Below, one piece after another: positions 28,083 to 38,300 of a stretch of 64,000 bases of DNA (position 1 is its first letter; every line of letters starts with the position of its first letter). The DNA is from JBBWZH01 sp035544115 (GTDB lineage: Bacteria; Actinomycetota; Actinomycetes; Mycobacteriales; CADCTP01): NCBI GenBank assembly GCA_963714145.1, contig OY970235.1, positions 2,728,001-2,792,000 of the forward strand. Reading direction: 5' to 3'. A program made the translations under genes and the position numbers. The notes under the pieces are model-generated. The model searched no databases, was not told where the DNA came from, and saw nothing but the letters and a program-made list of their open reading frames with translations.

Positions 28083-29578
28083 GCGTCCCGCCGGCGGAGC
28101 AGCCAGAAGGCCAGCGCCAGGGTCGCGGCCGCCCAGGCACAGAGCACCGCGAAGCCGGCCCAGGGCCCGATCGGTGTGTCGAACCGGTGCCGGGTCTGCT
28201 GGATCGCCAGCCCGGCCAGCGGGGTGGCCCGGTTGACCCACTTCGACGCCTCCAGCGACAGGTTCGAGGCGATCAGCTGCGGCACCAGCACCACCGCGAC
28301 GACCAGCGTGATCGCCGTGGCGGCACGTCGCAGGATGGTGCCGACGGCGAGGCCGAACAGCGCGAACACGGCCAGGAACAGCGCGGTCCCGACCACCGCC
28401 CGCAGCACCGGCCACTCGGTCAGCGAGCGGTACGGGTAGGCCGGCGGCCGGAAGCCGTTGCGGTGCAGCGTCGGCTGGCTGATCAGGAACGCGGCGACGC
28501 TGGCGACCAGCCCGCAGCCGAAGGCCACGGCCCAGACCACCGCCGCCTTCGCGGTGAACACCCGGACCCGCCGCGGGTCGGCCGCGAACGTGCTGCGGAT
28601 GATCCCGGTCTTGTACTCCGAGGTGGCGAACAGCACGCCGAGCACCGCGATCACGATCAGGCCGATCTGCACGCCGGACAGGCTGTTCATGACGGTGTCG
28701 TCGCCACCCTGCTCATCCTCGGGCGAGACCCCACCGATGTCGCCGGACCCGGTCACCGTGAACACGCCGCCGGTCTCGGTCGAGGTGCCCGGCACCGGCG
28801 GGGTGAAACCGTCCGGCAGCCCGGGCCCGCCGGCGTCGGCGCCGCGGCCGGAGCCGCCGACGTCCTCGTCCCGCCAGCTACCGGGCGCCGGGGTGCCGGC
28901 ACCGGTCCGCGCCGCGACGTTGTCGAAGGTCGCCCGGCCGACGGTCTCGTCCGGCCCGGCGGTGGTGCTGTTGCCGTGCTTGACGACCTTGAAGATGCCC
29001 GGCGAGGTGACGAACAGGCCGATCTCGACCGCCCGGGGCAGCACCAACGTGCTGCTGCCCACCCGGGTCCAGGCCAGCCCGTCGGCCGACTCCTCGCCGG
29101 TCAGCAGCTGGCCGGCGCGGGTGATCCGGAGCCAGCGCGGCGCGCCGCCGGAGCTGCCGGCGGTGTCCGGCAGCGCGAAGTCGGCCTGCCAGCGCACGCC
29201 GTGCCGGGGGGTGACCATGAGCGCCGCGTACCGGGCGCCGGGGGTCTCCGCCGCCTTGATCATCACGCCGGCCTTGGCCCACTCCTGGCTGTCGGCCTGC
29301 GCGCCGACCCGGGCGGTGATGCTGCCGTCGCCGGTGAGCGTCCGGTGCACGAAGTGGAACCGGTCCCGGTAGGTCGGGCCGGAGCCGCCGCTGGTCTGGC
29401 TGCCGCTCACGCTGAGCAGCGAGACCAGGATGGTCAGGCCGATGGTGAGCAGCAGGATGATCGCGGTGCTGCGGATCGAGGTCAGCTTCGTCCACTCCGC
29501 CCGCAGCAGCCGGCCGAAGCGGTCCCGGTCGGTCGGCGGAAGCGGCGCCGCGGTCCGGCTGAGCGTGTCGGCGGTCAC
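28079..29578 (-). CDS. ABC-2 permease with a large lectin-like extracellular insert
   Basis: 499 residues. It begins like its partner (LLRAEWTKLTSIRSTAIILLL) but, after the first helix, carries about 240 extra residues before the remaining helices. The insert resembles a DUF1349/concanavalin-like domain (HFVHRTLTGDGSITARVGA, EWAKAGVMIKAAETPGARY) followed by a Gly/Thr/Pro-rich linker. By topology this domain should be outside the cell. The last part has TSEYKTGIIRSTFAADPRR and five helices. A strong GGAGG lies seven bases before the GTG start. Confidence 0.82.
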   Translation of the reverse strand: MTADTLSRTAAPLPPTDRDRFGRLLRAEWTKLTSIRSTAIILLLTIGLTILVSLLSVSGSQTSGGSGPTYRDRFHFVHRTLTGDGSITARVGAQADSQEWAKAGVMIKAAETPGARYAALMVTPRHGVRWQADFALPDTAGSSGGAPRWLRITRAGQLLTGEESADGLAWTRVGSSTLVLPRAVEIGLFVTSPGIFKVVKHGNSTTAGPDETVGRATFDNVAARTGAGTPAPGSWRDEDVGGSGRGADAGGPGLPDGFTPPVPGTSTETGGVFTVTGSGDIGGVSPEDEQGGDDTVMNSLSGVQIGLIVIAVLGVLFATSEYKTGIIRSTFAADPRRVRVFTAKAAVVWAVAFGCGLVASVAAFLISQPTLHRNGFRPPAYPYRSLTEWPVLRAVVGTALFLAVFALFGLAVGTILRRAATAITLVVAVVLVPQLIASNLSLEASKWVNRATPLAGLAIQQTRHRFDTPIGPWAGFAVLCAWAAATLALAFWLLRRRDA

Positions 29579-29718
29579 GAGGCGGCCTCCGGAGTGAGCG
29601 GCGCCAGCGAGCGCGGAGCGGAGCGGAGGAGGGCGCCGGGAGGCACAGTCATGAGATGGCCTCCGGAGGGTGCGAGCGACGAGCGGAGCGATGGGGGTCG
29701 CCGGGTTAGCACGGTCAT
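29575..29718 (-). other. Short coupled ORF with a duplicated translation start between the ABC ATPase and permease
   Basis: A 47-codon frame starts at ATG 29716-29718, overlapping the ATPase stop as ATGA, and ends in a TGA that overlaps the permease GTG. Inside it, an ATG at 29650-29652 has GGAGG seven bases upstream; the permease start at 29578 has the same GGAGG with the same spacing. The two blocks (GGAGGCC, seven-base gap, then TGAC) are alike, so this looks like a duplicated gene start, perhaps the scar of a lost permease. The peptide is Arg/Pro/Ser-rich and may not be functional. Confidence 0.35.
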
Positions 29719-30680
29719 GCCGGCACCGCCGTGGTCGCCCCGGTGCCGGCGGCGTACTCGACCGCGTCCCGGGTCAGCTCCATGTAGGCCTCCTCCAGCG
29801 AGGCCCGGTGCTGGGCCAGCTCGGAGAAGGCCACCCCGGCAGCGCCGAGCACGGCCACGATGCGCTCGGCCGGCAGCCCGCTGACGGTGATCACGTCCCG
29901 GTCCGTGGACGCCACCACGGCGCCGGCGTTGGCCAGCACGGTCATCGCGTCGGCCCGGTTCGCGGTCCGCAGCAGCACCCGGTCGCCGGACGCGGTGGCG
30001 AGCAGCTCACGCACGCTGGTGTCGGCGATCAGCCGACCGCGGCCGATCACGATCAGGTGGTCGGCGCTGTCCTCCAGCTCGCTCATCAGGTGGCTGGAGA
30101 TCAGCACCGCCCGGCCTTCGGCGGCCAGCGAGCGCAGGAAGCCGCGGATCCACCGGATGCCCTCCGGGTCCAGCCCGTTCACCGGCTCGTCGAACATGAG
30201 CACCGGCGGGTCGCCGAGCAGCGCGGCGGCAATGCCCAGCCGCTGCTTCATCCCGAGCGAGAAGCCGCCGGCCCGGCGCCGGGCGACGTCGTGCAGGCCG
30301 ACCAGGTCGAGCACCCGGTCGACCCGGTCGCGGCCCAGGCCGTTGCTCTGGGCCAGCCAGAGCAGGTGGTCGCGGGCCCGCCGGCCCGGGTGCAGGGCGC
30401 CGGCGTCGAGCAGCGCGCCGACCTGGCGCAGCGGGCTGCGCAGGCTGCGGTAGGGCCGGCCGCCGATCAGCGCGGTGCCCCGGTCCGGCGCGTCCAGCCC
30501 GAGGATCATCCGCATGGTGGTGGACTTGCCGGCGCCGTTGGGCCCGACGAAGCCGGTCACCAGGCCGGGCCGCACGGTGAACGAGAGGCCGTCGACCGCG
30601 GCCACCCGGCCGTAGCGTTTGGTCAGATCCCGGGCTTCGATGCTGGCGCCGGCCCGCTCGGCGGGAGGGGAAACTGTCAC
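29715..30680 (-). CDS. ABC transporter ATP-binding protein
   Basis: 321 residues. Walker A is GPNGAGKST, the signature is FSLGMKQRLGIA, Walker B is PPVLMFDEPVNGLDPEG, and the H-loop is LISSHLMSE. The C-terminal 90 residues form the small regulatory domain common to ABC-2 exporter ATPases. It heads the operon with two permeases. The GTG at 30680 is the best start by family length, although the ribosome site is weak. Confidence 0.92.
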   Translation of the reverse strand: MTVSPPAERAGASIEARDLTKRYGRVAAVDGLSFTVRPGLVTGFVGPNGAGKSTTMRMILGLDAPDRGTALIGGRPYRSLRSPLRQVGALLDAGALHPGRRARDHLLWLAQSNGLGRDRVDRVLDLVGLHDVARRRAGGFSLGMKQRLGIAAALLGDPPVLMFDEPVNGLDPEGIRWIRGFLRSLAAEGRAVLISSHLMSELEDSADHLIVIGRGRLIADTSVRELLATASGDRVLLRTANRADAMTVLANAGAVVASTDRDVITVSGLPAERIVAVLGAAGVAFSELAQHRASLEEAYMELTRDAVEYAAGTGATTAVPA

Positions 30681-30846
30681 GTCGCAGACGGTACGAAGCC
30701 CGGCCGTCCGGCTCGTCCCGCTGCCGGGCCGTTTCCGTCTCCCCCGGCAGGGTGATACCCGGCCGCCGGTGTCCCATCGCCGGGTGATCGACAACCGGCT
30801 GACCTGGGGGACGCCGGGACGGCCCGGTACCGGCGAGAATGAGCCG

Positions 30847-32225
30847 GTGAGCGGACTGCGGGCGCTGGCCGGCGAGCGGCTGGCGGTGGCGCGCCGGATG
30901 GCGGCCGCGCCGGAATGGCCGGCCACCGCGGCCGGGCTGCTCGCGCTGGAGGCCGTGATCGAGGTGCTGGTCCGGGCCGACCCGGCCGATGGCTGGCTCA
31001 CCGGCGCGGCGCTCCCGCCGGCGCTGCTGCTCGCGCTGGGCAGCACCGTGCCGGTGGCGCTGGCCCGCTCCCGGCTGCTGCTGGCGGCCGGGACGGTCAC
31101 GGTCGCGGTCGTGCTGGCGGTTGGCACCGGCTACCCGGTGACGGCGGCCGGGGTGCTGGCCGTGGCCGCGGTGCTCTACCTGGTCGGGCGGCGGCGGTCG
31201 CGGCTGGCGGCGGTCGCGTTGCTGCTGCCGTTCCTGCTGGTGGCGGTCACGCTGATCCTCGCCCCTGAGCTGACCGCGCCCGGGGACCCGGGCTGCCCCG
31301 ACCCGGCGGGCGCCCGGACCGCCTGCGCGCCGGCCGAACCGGGCCTGCTCGCCGACTGCCCGGCGCGGCAGGTGCGGGTCGTCCGGGCCGGCGGGCTGGC
31401 CTGCCGCCCGCTGGACGACCCGGGCTCGCGGGTGCCGGCGGTGCTGCTGCTGGCGCTGGCGGTGGCGGCCGTCGGGGTCGGCCGGGCCGGCCGGCTGCGC
31501 GGCGAGGCGGTGGCCCGGGACGCGTCCTCGCAGGCGGTGGCCGACAGCCTGGTCGAGCACGCCGCCCGCGGGGTCCGCGCCAAGATCGCCCGTGAGCTGC
31601 ACGACGTGGTGGCCCACCACATCTCGCTGATCGCGGTGCAGGCCGAGGCGGCCCGGCTGACCACCGGCGGGATGCCCACCGAGGGCGCCAAGCGGCTGGT
31701 CGCGATCGGGGACACCGCCCGGGAGGCGCTGACCGAGATGCGCCGGCTGCTGGGGGTGCTGCGCGACGACGCCGATACCGAGGTGACCCGGCAGCCGCAA
31801 CCCGGGGTGACGCAGCTGATCGAACTGGTCGACGAGGCCCGCGACTCCGGGCCGGCTGGGGTCCGGCTGATCGTCCGCGGGCCGGCCCGGCCGCTGGACC
31901 CGGGCGTCGAGCTGACCGCGTACCGGATCGTGCAGGAGGCGCTGACCAACTCCCGCCGGCACGCCCCGGGCGCCGCGGTGGACGTCGACCTGCACTACAC
32001 CGCCGACGCGCTGCGGATCCGGATCCGGGACAACGGGCCCGGCCCGGCCGGCGGCAGCGGCGGCCGACCGGTACCTGGGTCGGCGCCGGCGGCGCCGGCA
32101 CCGGGTACGGCCTGGACGGGATGCGGGAGCGGGCCACCATGGTCGGCGGCACGCTGCGGGCCGGCCCGGCGGCGGCCAGCGGCTTCCTGGTCGAAGCCGT
32201 GCTGCCGGCCGGCGAGCGCGGATGA
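30847..32225 (+). pseudogene. NarL-type sensor histidine kinase with a single-base frameshift
   Basis: The N-terminus has about five membrane helices (residues 25-140) and a short outside loop with cysteines. The HisKA_3 phospho-acceptor is IARELHDVVAHHIS (H252), the N box is IVQEALTNSRRHAPG (N368) and the first G box is DNGPGPA (395-401). After residue about 408 the frame loses one base near 32071-32072; the next frame continues as GTGYGLDGMRERATMVGGTL, the second G box, and ends at TGA 32223-32225, which overlaps the regulator ATG as ATGA. So the intended gene is clear. Either the base is missing through sequencing error or the kinase is truncated. Confidence 0.8.
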
Positions 32226-32911
32226 CCGGCCCGATCCGGGTCGTGGTGGTGGACGACCAGGACATGGTGCGCAGCGCATTCGGCGCGCTGCTGGCCACCC
32301 AGCCGGACTTCACCGTGGTCGGGCAGGCCGCCGACGGCGCCGCCGCGATCCTCGCCTGCCGGCAGGCCCGGCCGGACGTGGTGCTGATGGACGTCCGGAT
32401 GCCGGTGCTGGACGGGATCGAGGCGACCCGGCGGATCCTGGCCGAGTCGGCCGGCGAGGGCCCGCGGATCGTCATGCTGACCACGTTCGACCTGGACGAG
32501 CACGTGTACGACGCGCTCGCCGCCGGTGCCAGCGGCTTCCTGCTGAAGGAGGTGACCGCGGAACGGCTGTTCGACGCGGTCCGGGTGGTGGCGGCCGGGG
32601 ACGCGCTGCTGGCGCCGACGATCACCCGCCGGCTGATCGGCGAGTTCGCCCGGCAGCGGCCGAGGCAGCGGAAGCCGGACGGTCGGCTCGGTGCGCTCAC
32701 CCCGCGGGAGACCGAGGTGCTGCGGCTGGTGGCCGAGGGCCTGTCCAACACGGAGATCGCCGCCCGGCTGACCGTCGCCGAGGAGACCGTGCGCACCCAT
32801 GTCAGCCGGGTGCTGGGCAAGCTCGGATTGCGGGACCGGACCCAGGCCGTGGTGCTGGCGTACGAGTCCGGCCTGGTGGTGCCGCGCTCGCCGCGACCGA
32901 CCCGGCCCTGA
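32222..32911 (+). CDS. NarL/FixJ family response regulator
   Basis: 229 residues. The receiver has the acidic pair D11-D12, phospho-acceptor D57 in VLMDVRMP, T87 in MLTTFD and K109 in GFLLKEV. The C-terminal LuxR-type helix-turn-helix is LTPRETEVLRLVAEGLSNTEIAARL (two helices) with EETVRTHVSRVLGKLGLRDR. It is the partner of the kinase just upstream, with overlapping ATGA. The adjacent divergent ABC exporter is a likely target, as in many actinomycete pairs; this is inferred from position. Confidence 0.92.
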   Translation: MTGPIRVVVVDDQDMVRSAFGALLATQPDFTVVGQAADGAAAILACRQARPDVVLMDVRMPVLDGIEATRRILAESAGEGPRIVMLTTFDLDEHVYDALAAGASGFLLKEVTAERLFDAVRVVAAGDALLAPTITRRLIGEFARQRPRQRKPDGRLGALTPRETEVLRLVAEGLSNTEIAARLTVAEETVRTHVSRVLGKLGLRDRTQAVVLAYESGLVVPRSPRPTRP

Positions 32912-33093
32912 CCCGCCCCTGACCGCCGGGGCGGCTGGCCCGGCGGCCTGTAACGGTTCTGTCAGCGGCCCGTGGTAGATGTTTGGCCACCGTCAGCGGC
33001 ATCGACGGTGCCCGATCAGGGCCCGGGCAGTGACCGTCCGGGATGCGATCGGTGCAGGCGGTTACAGGCATGCTGGGGTGCGGCGATACCGGT

Positions 33094-33099
33094 TTGACA
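33094..33099 (+). promoter_or_regulatory. Candidate -35 box of the MmpL gene
   Basis: A perfect TTGACA lies about 70 bases upstream of the MmpL start. The downstream AT-rich CCAACCAATACCGT gives only weak -10 matches (for example TACCGT at a 19-base spacing), so the promoter call is tentative. Confidence 0.35.
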
Positions 33100-33166
33100 G
33101 CTACAGGCACCCAACCAATACCGTGACCGGTGGGTGGGCTCGTTCGGATCCGGGGTGGAACACAAC

Positions 33167-35305
33167 ATGAGTAGTACGCATCGACTGGCCACGCTCGTCT
33201 GCGGCCGACGCACGAAGTGGGTCGTCCTGGTCTTCTGGCTCGTCATCTTCGCGCTGGCCGGGCCGCTGTCCAGCAAGCTGATGGGCGCGGAGAAGAACGA
33301 CGCCAAGAACTGGCTGCCGGCCAGCGCCGAGTCGACCAAGGTGCTCGACCTGCAGGGCCAGTTCCAGCCGATCGACCAGGCACCGGCCCTGATCGTGTAC
33401 GAGCGGGAGTCCGGCCTGACCGAGGCGGACAAGGCGAAGATCGCCGCCGACGTCAAGGCGTTCGCCGGCGTGCCGGATGTGGCCAGCCCCGTGCAGGGCC
33501 CGTTCCCCGGCACCAAGACCAGCAACCAGGCGATGGAGGTGGTCGCGCAGATCAACTTCGGCAGCGCCGGGTGGGATAATCTCGCCACCGCCGTCGACAA
33601 GATCCGCGACATCGCTGACGCCGGCGACAACGGGCTGAACGTCCACATCACCGGGCCGGGCGGTTACGCGGCCGACTCGGCCGAGGCGTTCAAGGGCATC
33701 GACGGCACCCTGCTGCTGTCCGCCGGCCTGGTGGTCATCGTCATCCTGCTGCTCACCTACCGCAGCCCGATCCTCTGGCTGCTGCCGGTGGTCTCCGCGG
33801 CGGGTGCGCTGTTCACCGCCCAGGCCCTGATCTACCTGCTCGCCAAGCACGCCGGGCTGACCGTGAACGCGCAGAGCGCCGGCATCCTGACCGTGCTGGT
33901 GTTCGGCGCCGGCACCGACTACGCGCTACTGCTGATCGCGCGGTACCGGGAAGAACTGCGCCGGCACGACGACCGGCACGAGGCGATGGCGTTCGCGCTG
34001 CACCGGGCCGGCCCGGCGATCGTGGCCAGCGCCTCGACGGTCGCACTGGGCATGATCTGCCTGCTGGTCGCCGAGATGACCTCCACCAAGGGCCTCGGCC
34101 CGGTGTCGGCCATCGGCGTGGCGATCGCGCTGGCCGCGATGATCACCCTGCTGCCGGCGCTGCTGGTGATCTTCGGCCGGTGGATGTTCTGGCCGGTGCG
34201 GCCGACGATGGGCTCGGCCGAGCCGACCGAGCGCGGCCTCTGGGCCCGGCTCGGCACCCGGGTGGCCCGCCGCCCGCGCGCCGTCTGGATCGTCACCGCG
34301 CTGGTGCTCGGCGGCATCGCCATCGGGCTGACCTCGCTGAACACCGGCACGCTGGCGAACAAGGACACCTTCATCGGCACGCACGACTCGGTGACCGGTG
34401 AGGCGGTGCTGGCCAAACACTTCGCGGCCGGCACCGGGCAGCCGGTGGTGGTGATCAGCAAGGCCGACCAGGCCGACGCGGTCCGAAGCGCGTTCGCCGG
34501 CACCAGCGGCATCGCCGGCGATAGCGTCCAGCCGGCGTCCGCGGACAAGGGCACGATCAAGAACGGCTTCGCCTACCTGGAGGGCACCCTCACCGACGCG
34601 GCGGACAGCCCGGCCGCGGCGGTCACCATCGACCGGGTCCGGGACGCGGTGGGAGCCGTGCCCGGCGCGGAGGCCAAGGTCGGCGGCCAGACCGCGATCA
34701 CGCTGGACATCCAGCGCGCGGTCGACCATGACAGCAAGGTGATCATCCCGCTGGTCCTCGGCGTGGTCGTGCTCATCCTGATGCTGCTGCTGCGGGCGGT
34801 GCTGGCGCCGGTGATCCTGCTCGCGACCGTGGTGCTGTCGTTCATGGCCTCGCTCGGGGCCAGCGCACTGATCTTCAAGCACATCTTCGGCTTCGCCGGC
34901 GAGGACAGTTCGTTCCCGCTGTTCGTGTTCGTGTTCCTGGTCGCGCTCGGCATCGACTACAACATCTTCCTGATGACCCGGGTGCGGGAAGAGTCGCTGC
35001 GGCACGGCACCCGGCGGGGCGCGCTGATCGGGCTCGGCGCGACCGGCGGGGTGATCACCTCCGCCGGCCTCGTGCTGGCCGGCACGTTCATGGTGCTCGC
35101 CACGCTGCCACTGGTGGCGTTCGCGGAGATCGGCTTCGCGGTCGCCCTCGGCGTCCTGCTGGACACCCTGGTCGTCCGGTCGGTGCTGGTCACGGCACTG
35201 AACCTGGACATCGGCGGGCGCATCTGGTGGCCCAGCCAGCTCGCCAAGAAGCCCGACGTGGACGTCGACTCGACGGCCCAGGACGAGGCGGCCCTGGTCA
35301 CCTGA
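33167..35305 (+). CDS. MMPL-family RND transporter
   Basis: 712 residues with the duplicated MmpL architecture: helix 1 (VVLVFWLVIFALAG), an extracellular porter domain, five helices with GAGTDYALLLIARYREELRR, then a second extracellular domain and five helices with VALGIDYNIFLMTRVREES. The paired Gly/Asp-Tyr motifs on helices 4 and 10 are the proton relay of this family. MmpL proteins export lipids or small molecules. The ATG at 33167 is placed by the position of the first helix and a GGGTGG upstream. It is a single-gene unit with its own terminator. Confidence 0.9.
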   Translation: MSSTHRLATLVCGRRTKWVVLVFWLVIFALAGPLSSKLMGAEKNDAKNWLPASAESTKVLDLQGQFQPIDQAPALIVYERESGLTEADKAKIAADVKAFAGVPDVASPVQGPFPGTKTSNQAMEVVAQINFGSAGWDNLATAVDKIRDIADAGDNGLNVHITGPGGYAADSAEAFKGIDGTLLLSAGLVVIVILLLTYRSPILWLLPVVSAAGALFTAQALIYLLAKHAGLTVNAQSAGILTVLVFGAGTDYALLLIARYREELRRHDDRHEAMAFALHRAGPAIVASASTVALGMICLLVAEMTSTKGLGPVSAIGVAIALAAMITLLPALLVIFGRWMFWPVRPTMGSAEPTERGLWARLGTRVARRPRAVWIVTALVLGGIAIGLTSLNTGTLANKDTFIGTHDSVTGEAVLAKHFAAGTGQPVVVISKADQADAVRSAFAGTSGIAGDSVQPASADKGTIKNGFAYLEGTLTDAADSPAAAVTIDRVRDAVGAVPGAEAKVGGQTAITLDIQRAVDHDSKVIIPLVLGVVVLILMLLLRAVLAPVILLATVVLSFMASLGASALIFKHIFGFAGEDSSFPLFVFVFLVALGIDYNIFLMTRVREESLRHGTRRGALIGLGATGGVITSAGLVLAGTFMVLATLPLVAFAEIGFAVALGVLLDTLVVRSVLVTALNLDIGGRIWWPSQLAKKPDVDVDSTAQDEAALVT

Positions 35306-35323
35306 TCCGGCACGAAACCAGCG

Positions 35324-35353
35324 ACGGGCCCGGCGGAACTCCGCCGGGCCCGT
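35324..35353. terminator. Strong terminator between MmpL and NACHT genes
   Basis: ACGGGCCCGGCGG-AACT-CCGCCGGGCCCGT is a perfect 13-bp stem with a 4-base loop, 19 bases after the MmpL stop, followed by a T-containing TCTGGTT. It can serve both the MmpL transcript and the convergent NACHT gene. Confidence 0.8.
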
Positions 35354-35376
35354 TCTGGTTGGGCCCGGCCGGGCCG

Positions 35377-38300
35377 TCAGGCGGCGCCGGCGGTCGACGT
35401 GCTGGAGCGGACGGTCACGTCCAGGCCGGGGCGGGTGAGTTCGCGGCTGACCGCGGCCGGGTCGGCGAAGCTGCCGTCCAGCAGCAGGTGCCGCAGTGCG
35501 GGCAGGTCCCGCAGGCCGGCCAGGCTGGCCGCGTCGGCGATGTCCCGCAGCTGCACGTGGGTCAGCGCGGGCAGTTCGGCCAGCAGCCGGACGTCCGCGG
35601 CGGCGGGCGCGCCGACCAGCTCGACCCGTTCCAGGCCGGCCCAGCGCTCGATGCCGCGGACCGAGGCGTCCGGCAGCCGGTTGCCCAACCCGAACACCCG
35701 CAGCGGCAGCGAACCGGGCAGCGCCAGCAGGTCCACCGCGACGGCCCGGTCCCGGATCTTCAGCACCCGCAGCGAGCCCAGCGCGTCCAGCGAGGCCAGG
35801 TCGAGGCCGGCCATGAAGTGCAGGGCGAGCCGGTCCAGCGACACCGGGCCGAGCGGGGAGAGATCCCGCACCAGGCCGCAGAACGTCAGCGACAGCTCAC
35901 GCAGCGTGCCGCTGCCGGCCAGCGGGGCCAGGTCACGCAGCACATCGTTCTGGATCAGCTCGAGCCGCTCCAGCTTCGGGATCGCGGCGAGCGGCGCGAT
36001 GTCCACCACGTCGCCGCGGCAGCGGACCGCGCGCAGGTGCAGCAGGTGCCGCAGCTGGCGCACCCGGTAGTTGCCCCGCACGTCCAGGCAGCGGTCGCCG
36101 AACTGGACGTCGGCCAGCACCGCCCGGGCGTACTCCTCCGGGTCCGGGGAGAGCCGCCAGGCGCGCAGCATCTCGTCCAGCACGCCGCTCTCGTCGTCAC
36201 CGGCGAACCGGGAGATGACCAGCCGGGCCGCCTCGCCGCCGATCATCGCCGCGGTCCGGATCACGGCCGCGGACTGCGCGTCGGTCAGCCCGCCCGGCGG
36301 TGGCAGCAGGCCGAGCACGAACGAGCCGGCCTTGGCCAGCGTCTCGGCGTCGTCCAGGTTGGCCGGCGGGATCAGCCGGGCGGCGGCCGCCTCCACCTGC
36401 CGGCGGACCTGCGGCGGCTCCACCACGCTGGCCTGCTCCAGGCAGGCGGCGGCGACCAGGTGCAGCCGGTCGCGCAGGTCCGCGTGCTTCTCGCCGCGCT
36501 GCAGCAGGCCGCGCAGCAGGGTGGCCCGCTCCCGCGGCCGGGCGTGCGCGACGGCGGCCACCACCACGTCGTGCCACTGGTCCTCGTGCGCCTGGTTGAC
36601 CAGCAGCGGCAGGTCGCCCGCCTCGACCGCCTCCTTGGCGCCGAGGAAGTCCTGGAACGTGCGGTGGGTGAACTGGACGTGGTCCGGGGTGGGCTCCCGG
36701 AGCAGGCCGGTGCGCAGCAGCAGGTGCCGGAACACCGCGGCCGGCTCACCGGCCGGGTGCTGCACGCCGCGCAGCGCCCGGCCGACCTGGTCCACCGCGG
36801 TGTCGTGGTCGGTGTAGAGCAGGCCGTTGCGGATCAGCCAGTACGCGAACCGCTGCAGCAGGACGGTCTGCTCCTCCAGCCCGAGCGACAAGCCGTCGGT
36901 CGCGGCCACCCCGCGCTCGGAGTCCCAGCGCACCAGCAGCATCTCCAGGGCGGCGTCGTAGATGCCCTTGCGGTCGCGCGGCAGCTGCATGTTCCGGTCC
37001 CGGTGCAGCGCGCAGATCAGCGCGCACAGCAGCGGGCTGGCCGCCAGCCGGACCAGTTCCCGGTGGGTGGGCAGGGTACGGGCGAGCGCCTGCTCCAGCG
37101 CGTCCAACCGGGCCTGCTCCTCGGCGTCGTCACCGCACTCCTCGCGGGCCGCGTCGTGCCACTGCCGCAGGAAGTCGCGCACCGCCTTGCCGCTCATCGG
37201 CAGCAGGTCGTACGTCACGAAGCCGGCCCCGGCCAGCCACTCGTCGTCCACAGCGGACGGTCGCGCGGTGAGCACCCAGCGGGCCTCGCCGAACGCCGTG
37301 ACCAGCCGCTCCAGCCAGCGCCGGGCGGCGCGGCGGCGCGGCTCGGGCAGCTCGTCCACGCCGTCCAGCAGGACCAGCGCGCGGCCCTCGGCGAGCCGGT
37401 CGTGCACCCAGCGCTCCGGCATCATCCCGGCGATCTCCCGGCCGACCGCGCCGAGGAAGTCCTCCGGCGCGGGCAGGTCCCGGGTGGCGTACTGCCGCAG
37501 CGGGACGAAGAACGGCACCGGCCCGTCCGGGTCGGCGGCCGCCCGTACCGCCAGCCACTGCATCGCGGTGGACTTGCCGGCGCCGGCGCCACCGCGCAGC
37601 AGCACCCGCGGCGTGTCGGCGAGCAGCTCACCGACGCTGATGCCGGCTCCGGTCAGCCCCGGGTCGGCGCTGCGGGCGGCCGACCCGCCGGGCAGCCGGG
37701 CCGCGGACAGGTCCACGTACGCCGTGTGCATCGGATAGCGGGTGGGGGTCCGGCCGAGCGTGACGCCGAACAGCTCCAGCGTGTCCAGGTCGCGGGCGAC
37801 CAGCGCGCGGTACCGCCGCTCGAAGCCACGCTCGGCGGCGGCCCGGTCGCCGGCCGGCTGCTCGGCCAGCCGGTCCACCGCGGTACGCAGATCGGCCGCG
37901 GCGTGCACGGTGGTCAGGTGCGCCCGGGCCGCGAACCCCGGCCGGGACGTGACGAACTCCAGCACCTGCCGGCAGCTCTCGGCCAGCACCCGGTCGTAAC
38001 CGGCGCGCGCCGCCGCGCTCAACCCGGCCCGCCGCGGCACGTCCGCGGACCTCGCCCGGACCAGCGCCTCCAGCCGGTCCGCCCGCAGGTTCAGCCCGAA
38101 CAGCAGGTCCGCGGTCAGCGGGGTGACCGCGGTGAGCGACTCGCGGACCGCGTCCAGCGCGGCCACCCACTCGTGCTCGGGCACGTCACCCAGCTCGACC
38201 TGGCGCAGCCGGCCCAGCCGCCCGGCCAACTCGCCGACCAGCCGGTCCACGTCGGCCGGCTCCAGCTGCCGGCGGGACCGGGCACCCGGGCGGCGCGAGT

